From: Gadus chalcogrammus
Lineage: Eukaryota > Chordata > Actinopteri > Gadiformes > Gadidae
DNA: 64,000 nucleotides
Direction: 5' to 3'
NCBI RefSeq assembly: GCF_026213295.1
Contig: NC_079415.1
Coordinates: 27,627,681 to 27,691,680, forward strand
Shown: one piece after another, positions 51,245-62,812 of the stretch
Numbering within the stretch: the stretch's first letter is position 1
How the letters are laid out: every line of letters starts with the position of its first letter
Program-made: the position numbers and the translations under genes
The notes under the pieces: generated by a model
What the model saw: the letters and a program-made list of their open reading frames with translations, nothing else
What the model was told of the DNA's origin: nothing
Database searches by the model: none

Positions 51245-51311
51245 CTGAAAGCAAAAGAAAAACTTAAATTCCAAGACCAAAGGCAGAAAAGAGTTTCTCC
51301 TTGTCTTCAAA

Positions 51312-51547
51312 TTGACATATTATATATATTATACCACCAGGTGCGAGTGTGATCAGCTGTTACAAGCTGTATTGTTGCTGGATAGAACAGTGTTCCAGCC
51401 TACCCAGTGGGCTGTAGCTAATGTTACTAATCAAACCATTATACATCTAGGTGGACACTCCCACTTCTGATGTCAGAAGAGGCAGATTTTCAAAATGGCC
51501 GGTAACGGCTATTCACACTCACACTTGGTGGTATAATATGTTGTCTA
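51312..51547. mobile_element. Palindromic MITE, copy 4
   Basis: The ends 'attataccaccaggtgcgagtg' and 'cactcacacttggtggtataat' are inverted copies of one another. The interior is more diverged than in copies 1 and 2. Confidence 0.75.
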
Positions 51548-51582
51548 TAATGAATATAAAAGATTAAAGTCACATTACTTAC

Positions 51583-51618
51583 AGTCAGGCCCGCTTCACC
51601 TTTGATGCCTGGTCGACC
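51583..51618 (-). CDS. col28a1: Type XXVIII collagen, last helix exon (36 nt)
   Basis: GRPGIKGEAGLT: four perfect Gly-X-Y triplets ending the triple helix. Donor GTAAGT. Confidence 0.88.
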
Positions 51619-51731
51619 CTACAAGGAAAAAAACAAAGGTAATTTATGAATCTGTAAAGGTTTAACTTTTTGAAGTACGCTGCACACTCATGTTCTCCAC
51701 TTGTCAGCATTAGCATGTTAGCGCATCTTAC

Positions 51732-51812
51732 CGATTCTCCAGGGACGCCGGCATCTCCGAGGTCTCCTCTGATTCCCTTCAGCCCTCTCTCCCCCGCCGA
51801 GCCACGGTCCCC
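51732..51812 (-). CDS. col28a1: Type XXVIII collagen, helix exon (81 nt)
   Basis: Nine uninterrupted triplets: GDRGSAGERGLKGIRGDLGD, then AGVPGES. Confidence 0.9.
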
Positions 51813-51900
51813 CTGTGGCCACATGAACCCTAGGTTACCACCACAAGCACTGCACTCGTGAAAACAGTGTGTTTCCATTTTTACAACCGGGTCCACTCAC

Positions 51901-51969
51901 TTTAGGCCCCTGCACTCCCTCTCCGGGCGGGCCCCTTGGCCCAGACACACCCTGTGACCCCTGGTCCCC
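51901..51969 (-). CDS. col28a1: Type XXVIII collagen, helix exon (69 nt)
   Basis: Five triplets, a two-residue Gly-Glu unit, then two triplets (GDQGSQGVSGPRGPP-GE-GVQGPK). Confidence 0.9.
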
Positions 51970-52302
51970 CTGAAGAACACGGAGAGAGACAAAGAATGAG
52001 ATGCAGAATGAATGGATGGGGACTGACAAGTCATCATTTTTAGCATATCTGCCTTTCAAGGGAAATACTATCTGCATTTGTATAATCTTAAAGTAATATA
52101 TAACAGCAAGACATTGAAATGTGTGCGTTAAAATCAAACCTGTTTTATGTTTAAACTGGATTACATTCTCCAAACCAATCAGGATCGGACATTGTTCTGG
52201 TGTTGCCGTCATAGCAATCGTGCTGTATATCGGCATTTAAAGTTGCATCCTTGCTTACTAAATCTCTGACGACAAAGTGTAAGAGCAGGTTTTGGCCCAT
52301 AC

Positions 52303-52371
52303 CTTGGGTCCCTGAAAGCCTTGTCCTGGGGGCCCAGTGGGTCCCGAAGGCCCTGGTCTTCCATTATTACC
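52303..52371 (-). CDS. col28a1: Type XXVIII collagen, helix exon (69 nt)
   Basis: GNNGRPGPSGPTGPP-GQ-GFQGPK, with the same one-residue shortfall after triplet five. Confidence 0.9.
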
Positions 52372-52995
52372 CTGCCAAGCAGAGAGGGCACAGAGTAAGT
52401 TCACATTCACCATCACCTTCCAGGGTCATCTTCCATGATCAGCAACCTCCTCATCATCCTGGTCGTTACAATTCCCATCACCACCATCACCACCATCACC
52501 ACCACCACCATCATATGCGTCATACATCGCAAGGTCCATCCCAATTTACAAGTGAAGGAAGACTCCAGCGAATGTACTGGGGAACATTCTTCTGAATTGT
52601 TAATTGTGTATCTCATCTGGGTCACTCTGTACTAAACATTCGGAGGACAACGTTCGTCATTTTAATATATGGTTCGCTTTAATATTCTCACTGTTAGCCC
52701 ATGGCCTTTTTCCTTACGAAGACGAATAACAGTCGCGGGAGTTTTAAGAGTTTCTAGGGACCACTTGGTTAGGCAGACTGTGTCCAAGGACGACGTTGAA
52801 TACATAAAGAGGGGACTCCTCACTCGTGAACGCTGTTTTGGGTTTATGTTTATGTTCAGCTCTTGGAAACCTTCCTCTGGATAAGCAACTGACACAATTA
52901 TCCAGGTATGTTTTTTAGAACGGTTGTATGGGTGTTTCGACGAATGAGGTTATTTCTTCTCTGGTTTGAATAAAGTTAAAAAAATTAATGAATAC
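52372..52995 (-). other. Collagen intron
   Basis: Contains a (CAC/CAT)n trinucleotide run at 52475-52517. Nothing else recognised. Confidence 0.5.
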
Positions 52996-53064
52996 CATTG
53001 GTCCTTGAATCCCCTCGCCGATGGGTCCTGGTAAACCTGGCAACCCTCGGAAACCAATATCCCC
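52996..53064 (-). CDS. col28a1: Type XXVIII collagen, helix exon (69 nt)
   Basis: GDIGFRGLPGLPGPI-GE-GIQGPM; interruption in the standard place. Confidence 0.9.
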
Positions 53065-53318
53065 CTGGAAAGGAAATGAAGCCACAAAAAAAACTTGGAA
53101 CCAAAGAATACAAATATTGAACTAAATATGACAAATATGATAGCGATTAGAGTCATTTAGATAAATCTGAAACATTTAGAAATATTTACAAGCTGTATTC
53201 CTTAGTAAACTGTCCAAAATGCGCACACTTACAGGCAGTGAGAAGACAAAACAACTTAAGGCACTTACACTAACTTGACATTTTCTGTCTGACAGAAATA
53301 CGTTTTGAGTTTTTGTAC

Positions 53319-53387
53319 CTTTGGTCCTGGGATTCCTACTCCTTCAGGCCCCGGCTCGCCCATGAGGCCCGGTAGTCCGGGAGGGCC
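53319..53387 (-). CDS. col28a1: Type XXVIII collagen, helix exon (69 nt)
   Basis: GPPGLPGLMGEPGPE-GV-GIPGPK; interruption in the standard place. Confidence 0.9.
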
Positions 53388-54369
53388 CTGAACAGACAGG
53401 GTACAGAGGGTTCAACACAAAGACTCACTGGGCTTTCACACAGGAATTCAGGGGCATGCTCGGAAGCTTCTGAAATGCGTTGCATTTCTGGGTAAAACAG
53501 GATATTAGTGAGGAACAGAGCAGCAGGGATGTGCTTGGATACCTCAGAATTAGATTGGAGAAAGTGGTATGTCAGACACCGGATTGTTAAGATGAATATG
53601 ATTGGTGGAAATGTTAAATCCAAGCTTAAGTGAAAAGGTATTTTTATACTCCCTCTATGAAAACTAAAGCCTTATGTCAGTTAAATAAACAAAACACCAA
53701 CAAAGGTTCTCACCCCATATTCACAAAATTGATTAAATATGTACATATTTTATGCTTAAAATAGTTGTTCATTATGTTTTATTTGTTGAACAGGGGCGTA
53801 ATAAGAGTGGGGAGAATGATCTTACACAGGGGACAGGTCCCTTCTCTGGTGTCTTTAACACTGCATCAACAACTGACATTTTCATTGCCCTGGGAATTCC
53901 TGCGACTCTTTCTCACCGGAACATAGAGAAAATAAACTTTTCTCAGACTAATTAAAATTCACTGCTGACTCCTGTAGAGGTACTTTCCAGTTTATTATTT
54001 ATTTATGCTAACATAATGTTGCAACACCATAATAATTCTTTTTTGGAATGTGTATTACAAGTAGATACAATCGTGCAATTATTCAGAAGTCACTAAAACT
54101 AAATGTTTTCCATTATTTTCACTATTATTTTCCAATGAATTAACATCCTGACCGTACTTACAGCCCACATAGTAATACAACCAAAAAGGCTCTAGCGAGA
54201 TTAGGCAGGCCTCGAGTTTCACTCTTCTCATTCAATCCCCTTTGGTTTAAGAAAAATCAGGCGCAGAATGTTCAATAAAGAGGCAAAGAAGCTGAGCTCT
54301 GGTGGTCTACCATCTGGATGATAGACAGACAGAAGGACAGACGGACGGACCGAGGTCCCAGTGTCTTAC
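53388..54369 (-). other. Collagen intron, nothing recognised
   Basis: About 980 bp without repeats or exons that I can identify. Confidence 0.45.
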
Positions 54370-54438
54370 CGATGGGCCTGGGAAGCCCTCGCCTTTGGGA
54401 CCGTAAGGCCCTGATGGACCGGATTCTCCACGGTCCCC
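54370..54438 (-). CDS. col28a1: Type XXVIII collagen, helix exon (69 nt)
   Basis: GDRGESGPSGPYGPK-GE-GFPGPS; interruption in the standard place. Confidence 0.9.
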
Positions 54439-54956
54439 CTGGGAAAGAGCACAGGTCTGGGTCAGCTGGCTCCTCCACCGTCTCAATGCCAACACAGGCA
54501 CCATTACTTCTTTCAGAGACTTCTTTAAAACCTGAGGTGTCTGACCAGCACTACAGTGTGCTACCATTTCAAGGTTTTTTTTAAGGTTTATCGAGATTTC
54601 CCTAGATTCGTGCTGGGATAATTGCCTGCTGTATGTGTGTTATTGTAGTGATTCTGTGTGTTCGTGTAGTGATTCTGTCTGAGATTTGTTGTTCTGGATG
54701 AAGTTACTCTCTACTCACAGACTGAACACAGTGTGGTGATTCTGTCAGTGTGTTCTGGGTGAAGTATGTTTATGTGTGTGTTGCTTACTGCTGTCTGTTC
54801 ATACTTTAAATGTTGCTCTTTTTTAACTCTTCTACATGATTTGTGAAAAGCTCAATACAAAATAAATGTGTCATGATATTATTGTGTATTATTATGATTA
54901 TTATAATATTATTACTTCATGTGTATGCATGCCGTTTCAATATCTGAGCATCCTAC
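54439..54956 (-). other. Collagen intron, nothing recognised
   Basis: AT-rich on the right half. No exon. Confidence 0.45.
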
Positions 54957-55025
54957 CTTGGGACCAGGATGTCCATAACCATTTTCTCCAATAGGACCAG
55001 GTGGGCCGGACGGACCGAGATCCCC
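54957..55025 (-). CDS. col28a1: Type XXVIII collagen, helix exon (69 nt)
   Basis: GDLGPSGPPGPIGEN-GY-GHPGPK; interruption in the standard place. Confidence 0.9.
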
Positions 55026-55367
55026 CTGAAACAGACAATCCACCTCTCGTTATATGAAGTTTGAAGCAGTCGGAACATGCAAACATGCACTACCCTCCCT
55101 TTAGGAGATCGACACTGGACTCCTGGGCTGCCAGGATTATAATTTTGGTACTATTTGCTAACGTTTTTGAGACTCAGAGAGATTCAGAGGTTCAGAACGT
55201 ACACAATCTAGGACCTTGAATTAACCAATTAATGGACAAAGCATCTTGGTCTATAGGATGTCCTTGAACAATTTCCTTTGTTCCAATTAGAGGGCCAAGA
55301 ACAGGTACAATTGCTCAAATGAGATGGTGTATGAACATTGGACCAATGGGATGGCTTAGAGTCTGAC
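55026..55367 (-). other. Collagen intron, nothing recognised
   Basis: 342 bp of ordinary sequence. Confidence 0.45.
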
Positions 55368-55436
55368 CTTTGGTCCAATGATACCACGGCCAGGGAGTCC
55401 TGGTAAACCGAGCCGTCCAGGGATCCCGGGTTCACC
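55368..55436 (-). CDS. col28a1: Type XXVIII collagen, helix exon (69 nt)
   Basis: GEPGIPGRLGLPGLP-GR-GIIGPK. The donor is GTCAGA, weaker than its neighbours. Confidence 0.88.
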
Positions 55437-55703
55437 CTGTTGAAAAGATTGAGCAAATTATTTAGAATCCCATACATATAGATTATTTTACCATTCAAAT
55501 TTTCTTTCATCCAGTCCAATAGTAGACAGTTCCAGGTAAAAAATGAAAGGTGCCGCCATGTTTTTGCCCTCATCAATACTTTAAGATAGAAGAATTCTGT
55601 TGTTTTGTTGAGCGGCGCTAATTAGCAAATCAAGATTATTGATTGCTATCGATATTATTGTTGAATGGAAAAGAAAGGTAACGCAAATTAGCTTGATGCT
55701 AAC

Positions 55704-55775
55704 CTTTGGTCCGGAGGGTCCAGATATCCCAGGAGGACCGGCCAGACCTCTGATCCCTCTCTGACCTTGGTCTCC
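55704..55775 (-). CDS. col28a1: Type XXVIII collagen, helix exon (72 nt)
   Basis: Eight complete triplets (GDQGQRGIRGLAGPPGIS, then GPSGPK) with no interruption. Donor GTTAGC. Confidence 0.88.
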
Positions 55776-55866
55776 CTGAGGGAATACCACCGGGAATACC
55801 ATCATTAATTACCGGCAAGGACATAATGGAAGACGACCAAAGGGAGAGGGAAAAAAACCTTTTTAC

Positions 55867-55935
55867 CTTTTCACCCTGGGTGCCGATTCCAGGAGCACCT
55901 TCTGAGCCGCGGAAACCAATAGGGCCAGGTTCTCC
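55867..55935 (-). CDS. col28a1: Type XXVIII collagen, helix exon (69 nt)
   Basis: GEPGPIGFRGSEGAP-GI-GTQGEK; interruption in the standard place. Confidence 0.9.
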
Positions 55936-56004
55936 CTAGTGGTACAAAGAAACACACACACCAGGCACACACACAATGACGCCAGGTCCTTCAGGGGTCA
56001 ATAT

Positions 56005-57443
56005 CAGTGATGGGAATAACGGCGTTACTAACAGCTAGGTGTAACGGTTCACAAAAGTCACGGTTCGGTACGTACCTCGGTTTTTAAGTCACGGTACGGT
56101 ATGGTTCATAGTTAAGGGGGAAATTAAAAAAAACTGCTTGTTTGTAAACAACGGAGAATGGCCGTAGATCAGCAGCAATGAAAACACCTATAAACTTGGT
56201 TATGGCATTTGCATTTCTGAATTCCCAGACAGGGGTTGTTATATAAATAGTGTCGTGAGCTGGGTTTGAACAGCTCGTTTTTTTTTCCACAGCAACGGCG
56301 ATAGTAACACCTGGATGGTGCCTTTTCAAATGCGTGTGCTAGGGATGTGCATTTCTGGCAAAAATACTATTCAAAATTTGCTGAGAAGTATTCGAATAAT
56401 ATTCGAACATCTGTCAATCAAGAACCCCCCACGCACACACGCACACACGTACCTTGGATACACGCAAACACATTGACACAGGGAGAAGCTTTTATGATTT
56501 GTATGATATCAATCTGTTTATTTCAACAAATGCGCGATCAACATTCAACATCAAAATTATTTCAACGTGGGCTTAGGCAGATAGACCTACATGCGCCGAA
56601 AACCAATCGTTATTTATTTATTTATTTATTTTACTGAACACAGCCTGCATGACGGTGAACTAGACACGTCAAAAAGATAACTTCACACGGTGTGTCTTTT
56701 TACAATTTATTTGTTACCAGCATTCGTAGTGTTGATCAGCAGAGAAATAGTCCGCCAAAGACGTTGACGACGCTTAGCAACCGAGGACGCTGGGGTTGAT
56801 AAATTACCATAACCGGACTACATGCGTGATACAACAGAAAAAAAAGTAGTATACTTTGGCTAAACAGTCCGGGTGGATCTCCGACTTCAAGTTTTAAATT
56901 CTGCATCGCAAAACAAGGTTTTACATTCGCCATTTTAACGCTATGTACGCCACATTTACATACCACGGTACACCTCTGTTACCGCACCGAAGTGCCTGTA
57001 CCGTGACGGTTCGGTAAAAATACGTGTAACGTTACACCCCTACTAACAGCGTTACTATTTACTATCAGAGATAGAGTTGAGCAGGTTACACAAATTCAAA
57101 AGCGCGCATTGTTGGACACACAACGACACAAGTGAGTCAACGAGAAACAGGAATGGCAAGGCCAAATAATTCAATAATCGCAAATAATCCAAAAGTAGCT
57201 TTCTTTAAATGGAAGCGTAGCCAATATTTCTCCCTCCAAGAAATTGAAGGAACAAGTGTAGTCGTGAAATGCATGTTATGCAAGGGACAATTTGTATTTC
57301 ATTTTTATGTACTTAAAGTACAATAGTTTCTTTCCTTAGTTACTTTCATAATTTGTAACAGAGTAATTAATTTAGTTAATTTTTGGGAGCAGTAACTAGT
57401 AACTGTAACTAATAACTTTTTTTCAGTAACTTGCCTAACACTG
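56005..57443 (+). mobile_element. hAT transposon, outer element, in a collagen intron
   Basis: The ends are CAGTGATGGGAATAAC and ...TAACTTGCCTAACACTG, imperfect inverted repeats of the common fish hAT type. The flanking octamer GTCAATAT is perfect (55997-56004 and 57444-57451). Around 57150-57320 it keeps the start of a transposase reading frame with a BED-finger-like KRSQYFSLQEIEG...CMLCKG segment, then decays. A second hAT is inserted 30 bp inside its left end. Confidence 0.88.
56035..57041. mobile_element. hAT transposon, inner (nested) element
   Basis: The left end CTAGGTGTAACGGTTCAC and right end GTGTAACGTTACACCCCT are inverted relatives. Repeated 'cacggttcggta' and 'taccgtgacggttcggta' motifs follow inward. 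It is flanked by the perfect octamer ACTAACAG (56027-56034 and 57042-57049), which lies within the outer hAT. No transposase recognised. Confidence 0.85.
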
Positions 57444-57489
57444 GTCAATATGCTATCCTGGTCCTAACTGGACGAACAGGGGAGTGTAC

Positions 57490-57561
57490 CTTCTGGCCAG
57501 GAGACCCGTCTTCTCCTGGAAGGCCTGGTAGACCCCCCAATCCTGTGGACCCGGGTTCACC
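57490..57561 (-). CDS. col28a1: Type XXVIII collagen, helix exon (72 nt)
   Basis: Eight full triplets: GEPGSTGLGGLPGLPGED, then GSPGQK; uninterrupted. Confidence 0.9.
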
Positions 57562-57870
57562 CTGAGGACAGAGGGCGTTAGTTATCAGTTATCACTCACT
57601 TATCAATCTATTGACAAACTACTGGATTAGTCCCTGTCCCATCACAGAATCAAGAATGCTTATACGTCTCTCAGGATGAACATTAATGAATCGCTTCGTG
57701 TCAGTTCATGACATTAAAAGAGCCTCCTCTTCAAAGTTTACCGGATTGGTGATTCATTAACCAACCCCAGCTTCCCAAGCAGAATTTTGGCACACAATTG
57801 AACCTTGAAGAGAAAATCGGAAGGCAAAATTGTTGGAGTGGTCGACCAACTTCACAGAGCGTTGGATCAC
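57562..57870 (-). other. Collagen intron, nothing recognised
   Basis: 309 bp of ordinary sequence. Confidence 0.45.
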
Positions 57871-57939
57871 CTTTCCTCCCGGTTCCCCTGCCCCTCGTTC
57901 TCCTGTGGCCCCCACTTCTCCTGGAAACCCTTGGTCGCC
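57871..57939 (-). CDS. col28a1: Type XXVIII collagen, helix exon (69 nt)
   Basis: GDQGFPGEVGATGER-GA-GEPGGK; interruption in the standard place. Donor GTGATC. Confidence 0.88.
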
Positions 57940-58098
57940 CTGTCGGATGAAAAACAACACAAGCACTTCTTTAAAGAGATGACAACGGGATTGCATTAGA
58001 CCGTGAATAATGAACCATGTCTGATCCAATCATGTGCCTCGCTTTAGTGTCGGATCATAGCAGTCTAAAAGTACCAATCAAGTCAAAAACATACAAAC

Positions 58099-58167
58099 CT
58101 TAGATCCAGGGAGACCCTCACCTGGGGGTCCCCTTATTCCTGATGGCCCCCGAGGGCCCTCCACGCC
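58099..58167 (-). CDS. col28a1: Type XXVIII collagen, helix exon (69 nt)
   Basis: GVEGPRGPSGIRGPP-GE-GLPGSK; interruption in the standard place. Confidence 0.9.
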
Positions 58168-58289
58168 CTGGAAGAACCACAAGAAACAGAAGTAAGAATG
58201 TGTGCCGTTATTAATGAGTTGTATGTGAACCACTAGAGTGGACGGTTAAACTATGATTGACACTTTGAAAGCACAATGAATTAGCTCAA

Positions 58290-58362
58290 GTGGAAGAAGA
58301 AGAAGAAGAAGAAGAAGAAGAAGAAGAAGAAGAAGAAGAAGAAGAAGAAGAAGAAGAAGAAG

Positions 58363-58393
<31 letters not shown>

Positions 58394-58618
58394 TCAGAAG
58401 AAGAAGAAGAAGTTCAGAAGAAGAAGAAGAAGAAGTTCAGAAGAAGAAGAAGAAGAAGAAGAAGAAGAAGAAGAAGAAGAAGAAGAAGAAGAAGAAGAAG
58501 AAGAAGAAGGAGGAGGAGGAGGAGGAGGAGGAGGAGGGGGAGGGGGAGGGGGAGGGGGAGGAGGAGGAGGAGGAGGAGGAGGAGGAGGAGGGGGAGGGGG
58601 AGGAGGAGGAGAAGAAAA
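58290..58618. repeat. (AAG)n then (AGG)n homopurine array
   Basis: About 220 bp of AAG with three TTCAGAAG interruptions, then ~105 bp of AGG/GGGAGG. It is pure pyrimidine in the collagen gene's sense and begins ~25 nt after the donor of the next exon. Confidence 0.97.
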
Positions 58619-58643
58619 GGAAGAACGAGTTTGATGAACACAC

Positions 58644-58712
58644 CTTCTCTCCTTGAATTCCAGCCCCGGTGAGGCCAAGTGGCCCGGGAAGACCTGGAGA
58701 GCCATAGTCCCC
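58644..58712 (-). CDS. col28a1: Type XXVIII collagen, helix exon (69 nt)
   Basis: GDYGSPGLPGPLGLT-GA-GIQGEK; interruption in the standard place. Donor GTGTGT. Confidence 0.89.
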
Positions 58713-59590
58713 CTACAGGTGAGGAGAATAATTGCAGGTTAATGAGGTTCACATTGGGGGGGGTGTCTAGCTTTAGCGAAACAAAGAAAATCAAAGCAGA
58801 GACATAATTGATGACATGAGAAAACTCTAAATTATTGCTTACAACCAATTCCCGATGCGTTCATCAAAACCAGAGATAATGTTTGTCTTCTGTGCATTCT
58901 ACACATCTATTTCTAAATTTCCTTTTCCAGAACCCTTCATACTGAACACTGGGATTATATCCGCTATAATGTCAAGGCCATCAACATCTGTTGACACAGT
59001 GCCCATCACACAGCAGCACACTGCCTTGATGCTTACTTTTCATACTGAAACCAAAGCACTGTCATTATACCCCTTGGATGGAATTGCACCACAAAACCTG
59101 AGGGAAGACCTACCGGAACAATCCGGAACAATCTGTGACATTTCTCTCCGCGGCTTTACATGTGCGCTGTTCTCTCTCTTTATTTTATTAATTTCTTGGA
59201 ATACATTCAATTCCTGTGTTGAAACCACACAGTTTGGTCCAAGTATTTGTTATGCCTAAATAATAATTACGCATTCAATTCATAAGTGGTTTATGAACAA
59301 AACAAATGCCACATTTTGGCATGAAGAGTAGTGCCAGCAATAATATACACAGAAAATATGCATAGATAATTACTGTTTGACGGTAATACCCATTCGATAT
59401 TTAATAGTGATCTGTAAGAAGTCTGTAGTTAACATAATTTTTCTAACTTTGCTTTTAACGGAACAGCTTGCCTAATTCCAAATAGTATTTTCTTCAACTT
59501 ATTTCGAAGATGATGCATATTCATATCAATTCATCAATATTGATTGCGCAAATGGAAAAATAAAGAGGCTGTACAGAGGCTGTACAGACT
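58713..59590 (-). other. Collagen intron, left part, nothing recognised
   Basis: AT-rich. An open + strand frame (58855-59259) has no recognisable family. Confidence 0.4.
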
Positions 59591-59593
59591 AGC

Positions 59594-60292
59594 AAAATGA
59601 CCATCTAGTCGACCAGCATACTGACCAACTAGTCGACTAGCCAACTGACCAACTAGTCGACTAGCACACTGACCAACTAGTCATCTAGCATACTGACCAA
59701 CTTGTCGACTAGCCCAATGACCAACTAGTTGACTAGCATACTGACCAACGAGTCATCTAGCATACTGACCAACTAGTCGACTAGCCCACTGACCAACTAG
59801 TCGACTAGCATACTAACTTATCAGTCGACTAGCATACTGACCAACTAGTTGACTAGCATGCTGACCAACTAGTTGACGAGCCAACTGAAAAATTTGTCGA
59901 CGAGCAAACTGAACAACTAGTCGACTAGCATACTGACCAACTAGTCGACTAGCAAACTGACCAACTAGTCGATTAGCATACTGACCAACTAGTCGACTAG
60001 CAAACTGACCAACTAGTCGATTATAATACTGACCAACAAGTCGACTAGCATACTGAACAACTAGTCGACTAGCAAACTGAACAACTAGTCGACTAGCATA
60101 CTGACCAATTAGTTGACTAGCAAACTGACCAACTAGTCGACCAGCATGCTGATCAACTAGTAAACTAGAATACTGACTTATTAGCCGACTAGCATACTGA
60201 CCAACTAGACAACTAGCATACTGACCATCTAATAGACTAGCCAACTGACCAACGAGTCTACTAGCCAACTGACCAACTAGTCGAGTGACCTA
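59594..60292. repeat. 24-bp minisatellite (about 29 units) in a collagen intron
   Basis: The unit is approximately 'gaccaactagtcgactagcatact', with the palindrome CTAGTCGACTAG in its core. Because the period is a multiple of three, the - strand stays open for 151 codons (59813-60268) as an 8-residue repeat of the type LVGQYASR. I do not regard it as a gene. Confidence 0.95.
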
Positions 60293-60298
60293 CAGTAC

Positions 60299-60367
60299 CT
60301 TGTCCCCTTTGATTCCAGCCCCGACCATTCCTCTCGGGCCCCGGGGCCCCTCCTGGCCTCGCTCGCC
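60299..60367 (-). CDS. col28a1: Type XXVIII collagen, helix exon (69 nt)
   Basis: GERGQEGPRGPRGMV-GA-GIKGDK; interruption in the standard place. It sits between the 24-bp minisatellite and an (AG)n array. Confidence 0.9.
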
Positions 60368-60383
60368 CTAGAAAAAAACACAG

Positions 60384-60515
<132 letters not shown>

Positions 60516-62470
60516 ATAATCAGACTGTCATTTTCTATGGAACATTTCCAGCTAATAATAACAAACAAATAACACCCAAAACAATCATCTTTTATGTGAC
60601 AAAATACGAACGTCCACAGTCATTTTGGTATATGAATATTAATAAAATCAGTCTGGTTTTAGTGTCTGTGGGACCCTACTGTTCACAGAGTCTGTTACTG
60701 ATCAATTTAATCCCAAACAGGATTAATGTATCTTTCCCAGGGAAAACGTGACAGAAAAAAATTGGCAGGATAATCAAACCCATTTCGGCAGGATAATTAC
60801 TTTTTATTATTATGTGTTTTGTTGTCTCATCTGGGATGTCAACAATAAGATAAGCTTATAATGTCGCTGCAGACAAGTAAACAACACTAAAAACCGATCG
60901 TAGAGACATTGCTATCTCTAGTTAAAACCACGTAATTTAAATCATGAAATGTATCGACTATTCGCACAAAACAAGTGTTTTGCTTCTCTGAGATTCCAGT
61001 ATTTGAAGTATCAAAACATACGCTTGATGAGGGATTCGCTCTCTAATCCAAGTTGGCACAGAGTACAGAAAGAGGAGGGTTTAGCCATTATTATACTGTG
61101 TCCACAAACAACAACGTCTTCTTTCCGAGCAGAGCACTATAAACGACTTGGCCCTGTTCTCTCTCTCTGTGTACCGAAGGTCACACACAAGGGACTCCTA
61201 GTCGTTTATCAGACTCCTTATCCAAAGTGATTTACATTGAATTAAAATACAGGTCATTAAGGAGCAGGTAGTGGTTAAGGCCTCAACATTGTTCTGCTTA
61301 GGTACGTAAGCTAAGGTAAGTAAAACTAAGGTTGGTAAGCTGTAGCTTTGAAGTCAGAAGTTGTGCTCAAAGCCCTGATTGTCAATTGATCAATCGGTAA
61401 GCCGCAACATCAAGGTGAATGTCGCTTTGCTGTGAGGAAGGAAAATGTTTAGGGTGTGGGACTTCAAGCCATAAGGAGCCTTTGACTGATCGGCATTTTC
61501 GTGAAAGGGCTCTGCAACCAAGTCTCTATATGTTACACGCTGATGTCTGCAACCATGTCGCTATGTTACGTGCTGCAGTCATTCAAGGTCATCTTGCTCA
61601 AGGATGACTATGGGCTGGGCAGCGTGGGGACACTGGGGATTGAACTCCTTCTGGCCTTGGAGTCCTACACTCTAAACACACCATTTCCCTACCCACCACA
61701 ACCTCAACATCTATCTCCGTGTTCGACTCTGTGGCTCTGAGCTGTTAAACCAGGCACCGCGCGAAGGATCCGGAACACGCCTGGACGCGCAGCCGAGAAC
61801 ACCTGGTGCTGAAGATAGTGCCGTCGCAAAGGGGGTTTCGGAAGAGCCACTGGGTTTGATTCCCAACATATCCTTGCATTTAAACTAATTATCCCAAGAA
61901 TTTTGTATTGCCTTGTTTTGCACCATTTCAAATAGATTACCTTTTTGATTTCAAATTGAATTCTGTTTGATTCCCTTTATTATGTGACGGTGTACCGGAG
62001 TCCACCGTAAAAAAAACCTGTTTGTTCTCTCAAGGGGTTGGAGATCTTAGGAAGGATGGGGCTGAGGTTTTTCTGCATGTGGGGGGAATGGTGGGAGGGG
62101 GGTTGTGAGGTGTGAAAGGAAGCGTGCCCCACCTCTCCTCCACCTCCTCCACAGCTACCACCAGCACCACCTCCTCCAGTGCCAAGAGGAGCTACATCAG
62201 ATGATGTATGGGCCGACTGTGGTGGTGGTTGTGGGAGAGTTTAATAAAAGATTTGTCTGTGAATAACGGTTTTACAGGGACCTCGGCCGTCCGCCAAAAG
62301 CAATAACGCGTCGTCCTTACGCGGCTCACGTGAACCTCAGCACAGCCAGGTTCTATGGTCTCACACGCGGGGGCCTGGGGGTGGACAGGGGCACCTGGAT
62401 GTGCAGAAGCAATGACAGGGTTCGAGGTGGGACCTGCATCTGTAATTGCTCAACCCTACCGCTCTTGTAG
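60516..62470. other. Large collagen intron, dispersed repeat fragments
   Basis: 'ttatccaaagtgatttacattgaatt...caggtcattaaggagcaggtag' at 61218-61275 and 'cttgctcaaggatgactatgggctgggcagcg...ggggattgaac' at about 61595-61645 are pieces of widespread teleost repeats, one resembling a reversed 41-bp minisatellite unit. No collagen exon was found here. Confidence 0.5.
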
Positions 62471-62473
62471 GGT

Positions 62474-62609
<136 letters not shown>

Positions 62610-62754
62610 GGGGGCAAGGGGAGGTGTACTTGTGTAGGATTGTGTTTTATAGTCTAACATGGGAGGTGGGGTTGGGCCACTGGATGTACAGATAAAATGA
62701 CAGGGTTCAAGGTGGGACACAATCTGTAATTGTCAAACCCTAAAGGTTAGTGAG

Positions 62755-62755
<1 letters not shown>

Positions 62756-62812
<57 letters not shown>

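Noticed and set aside
58855..59259. 134-codon + strand frame in a collagen intron
   Set aside because: No recognisable motif, composition like surrounding AT-rich intron; probably chance.
59594..60292. Regular direct repeats resembling a CRISPR array
   Set aside because: Units are contiguous with no spacers, and the context is an animal intron; it is a minisatellite.
61740..61870. Possible tRNA-derived SINE (B-box-like GGTTTGATTCCC near 61850)
   Set aside because: No convincing A box at the right distance and no clear ends.
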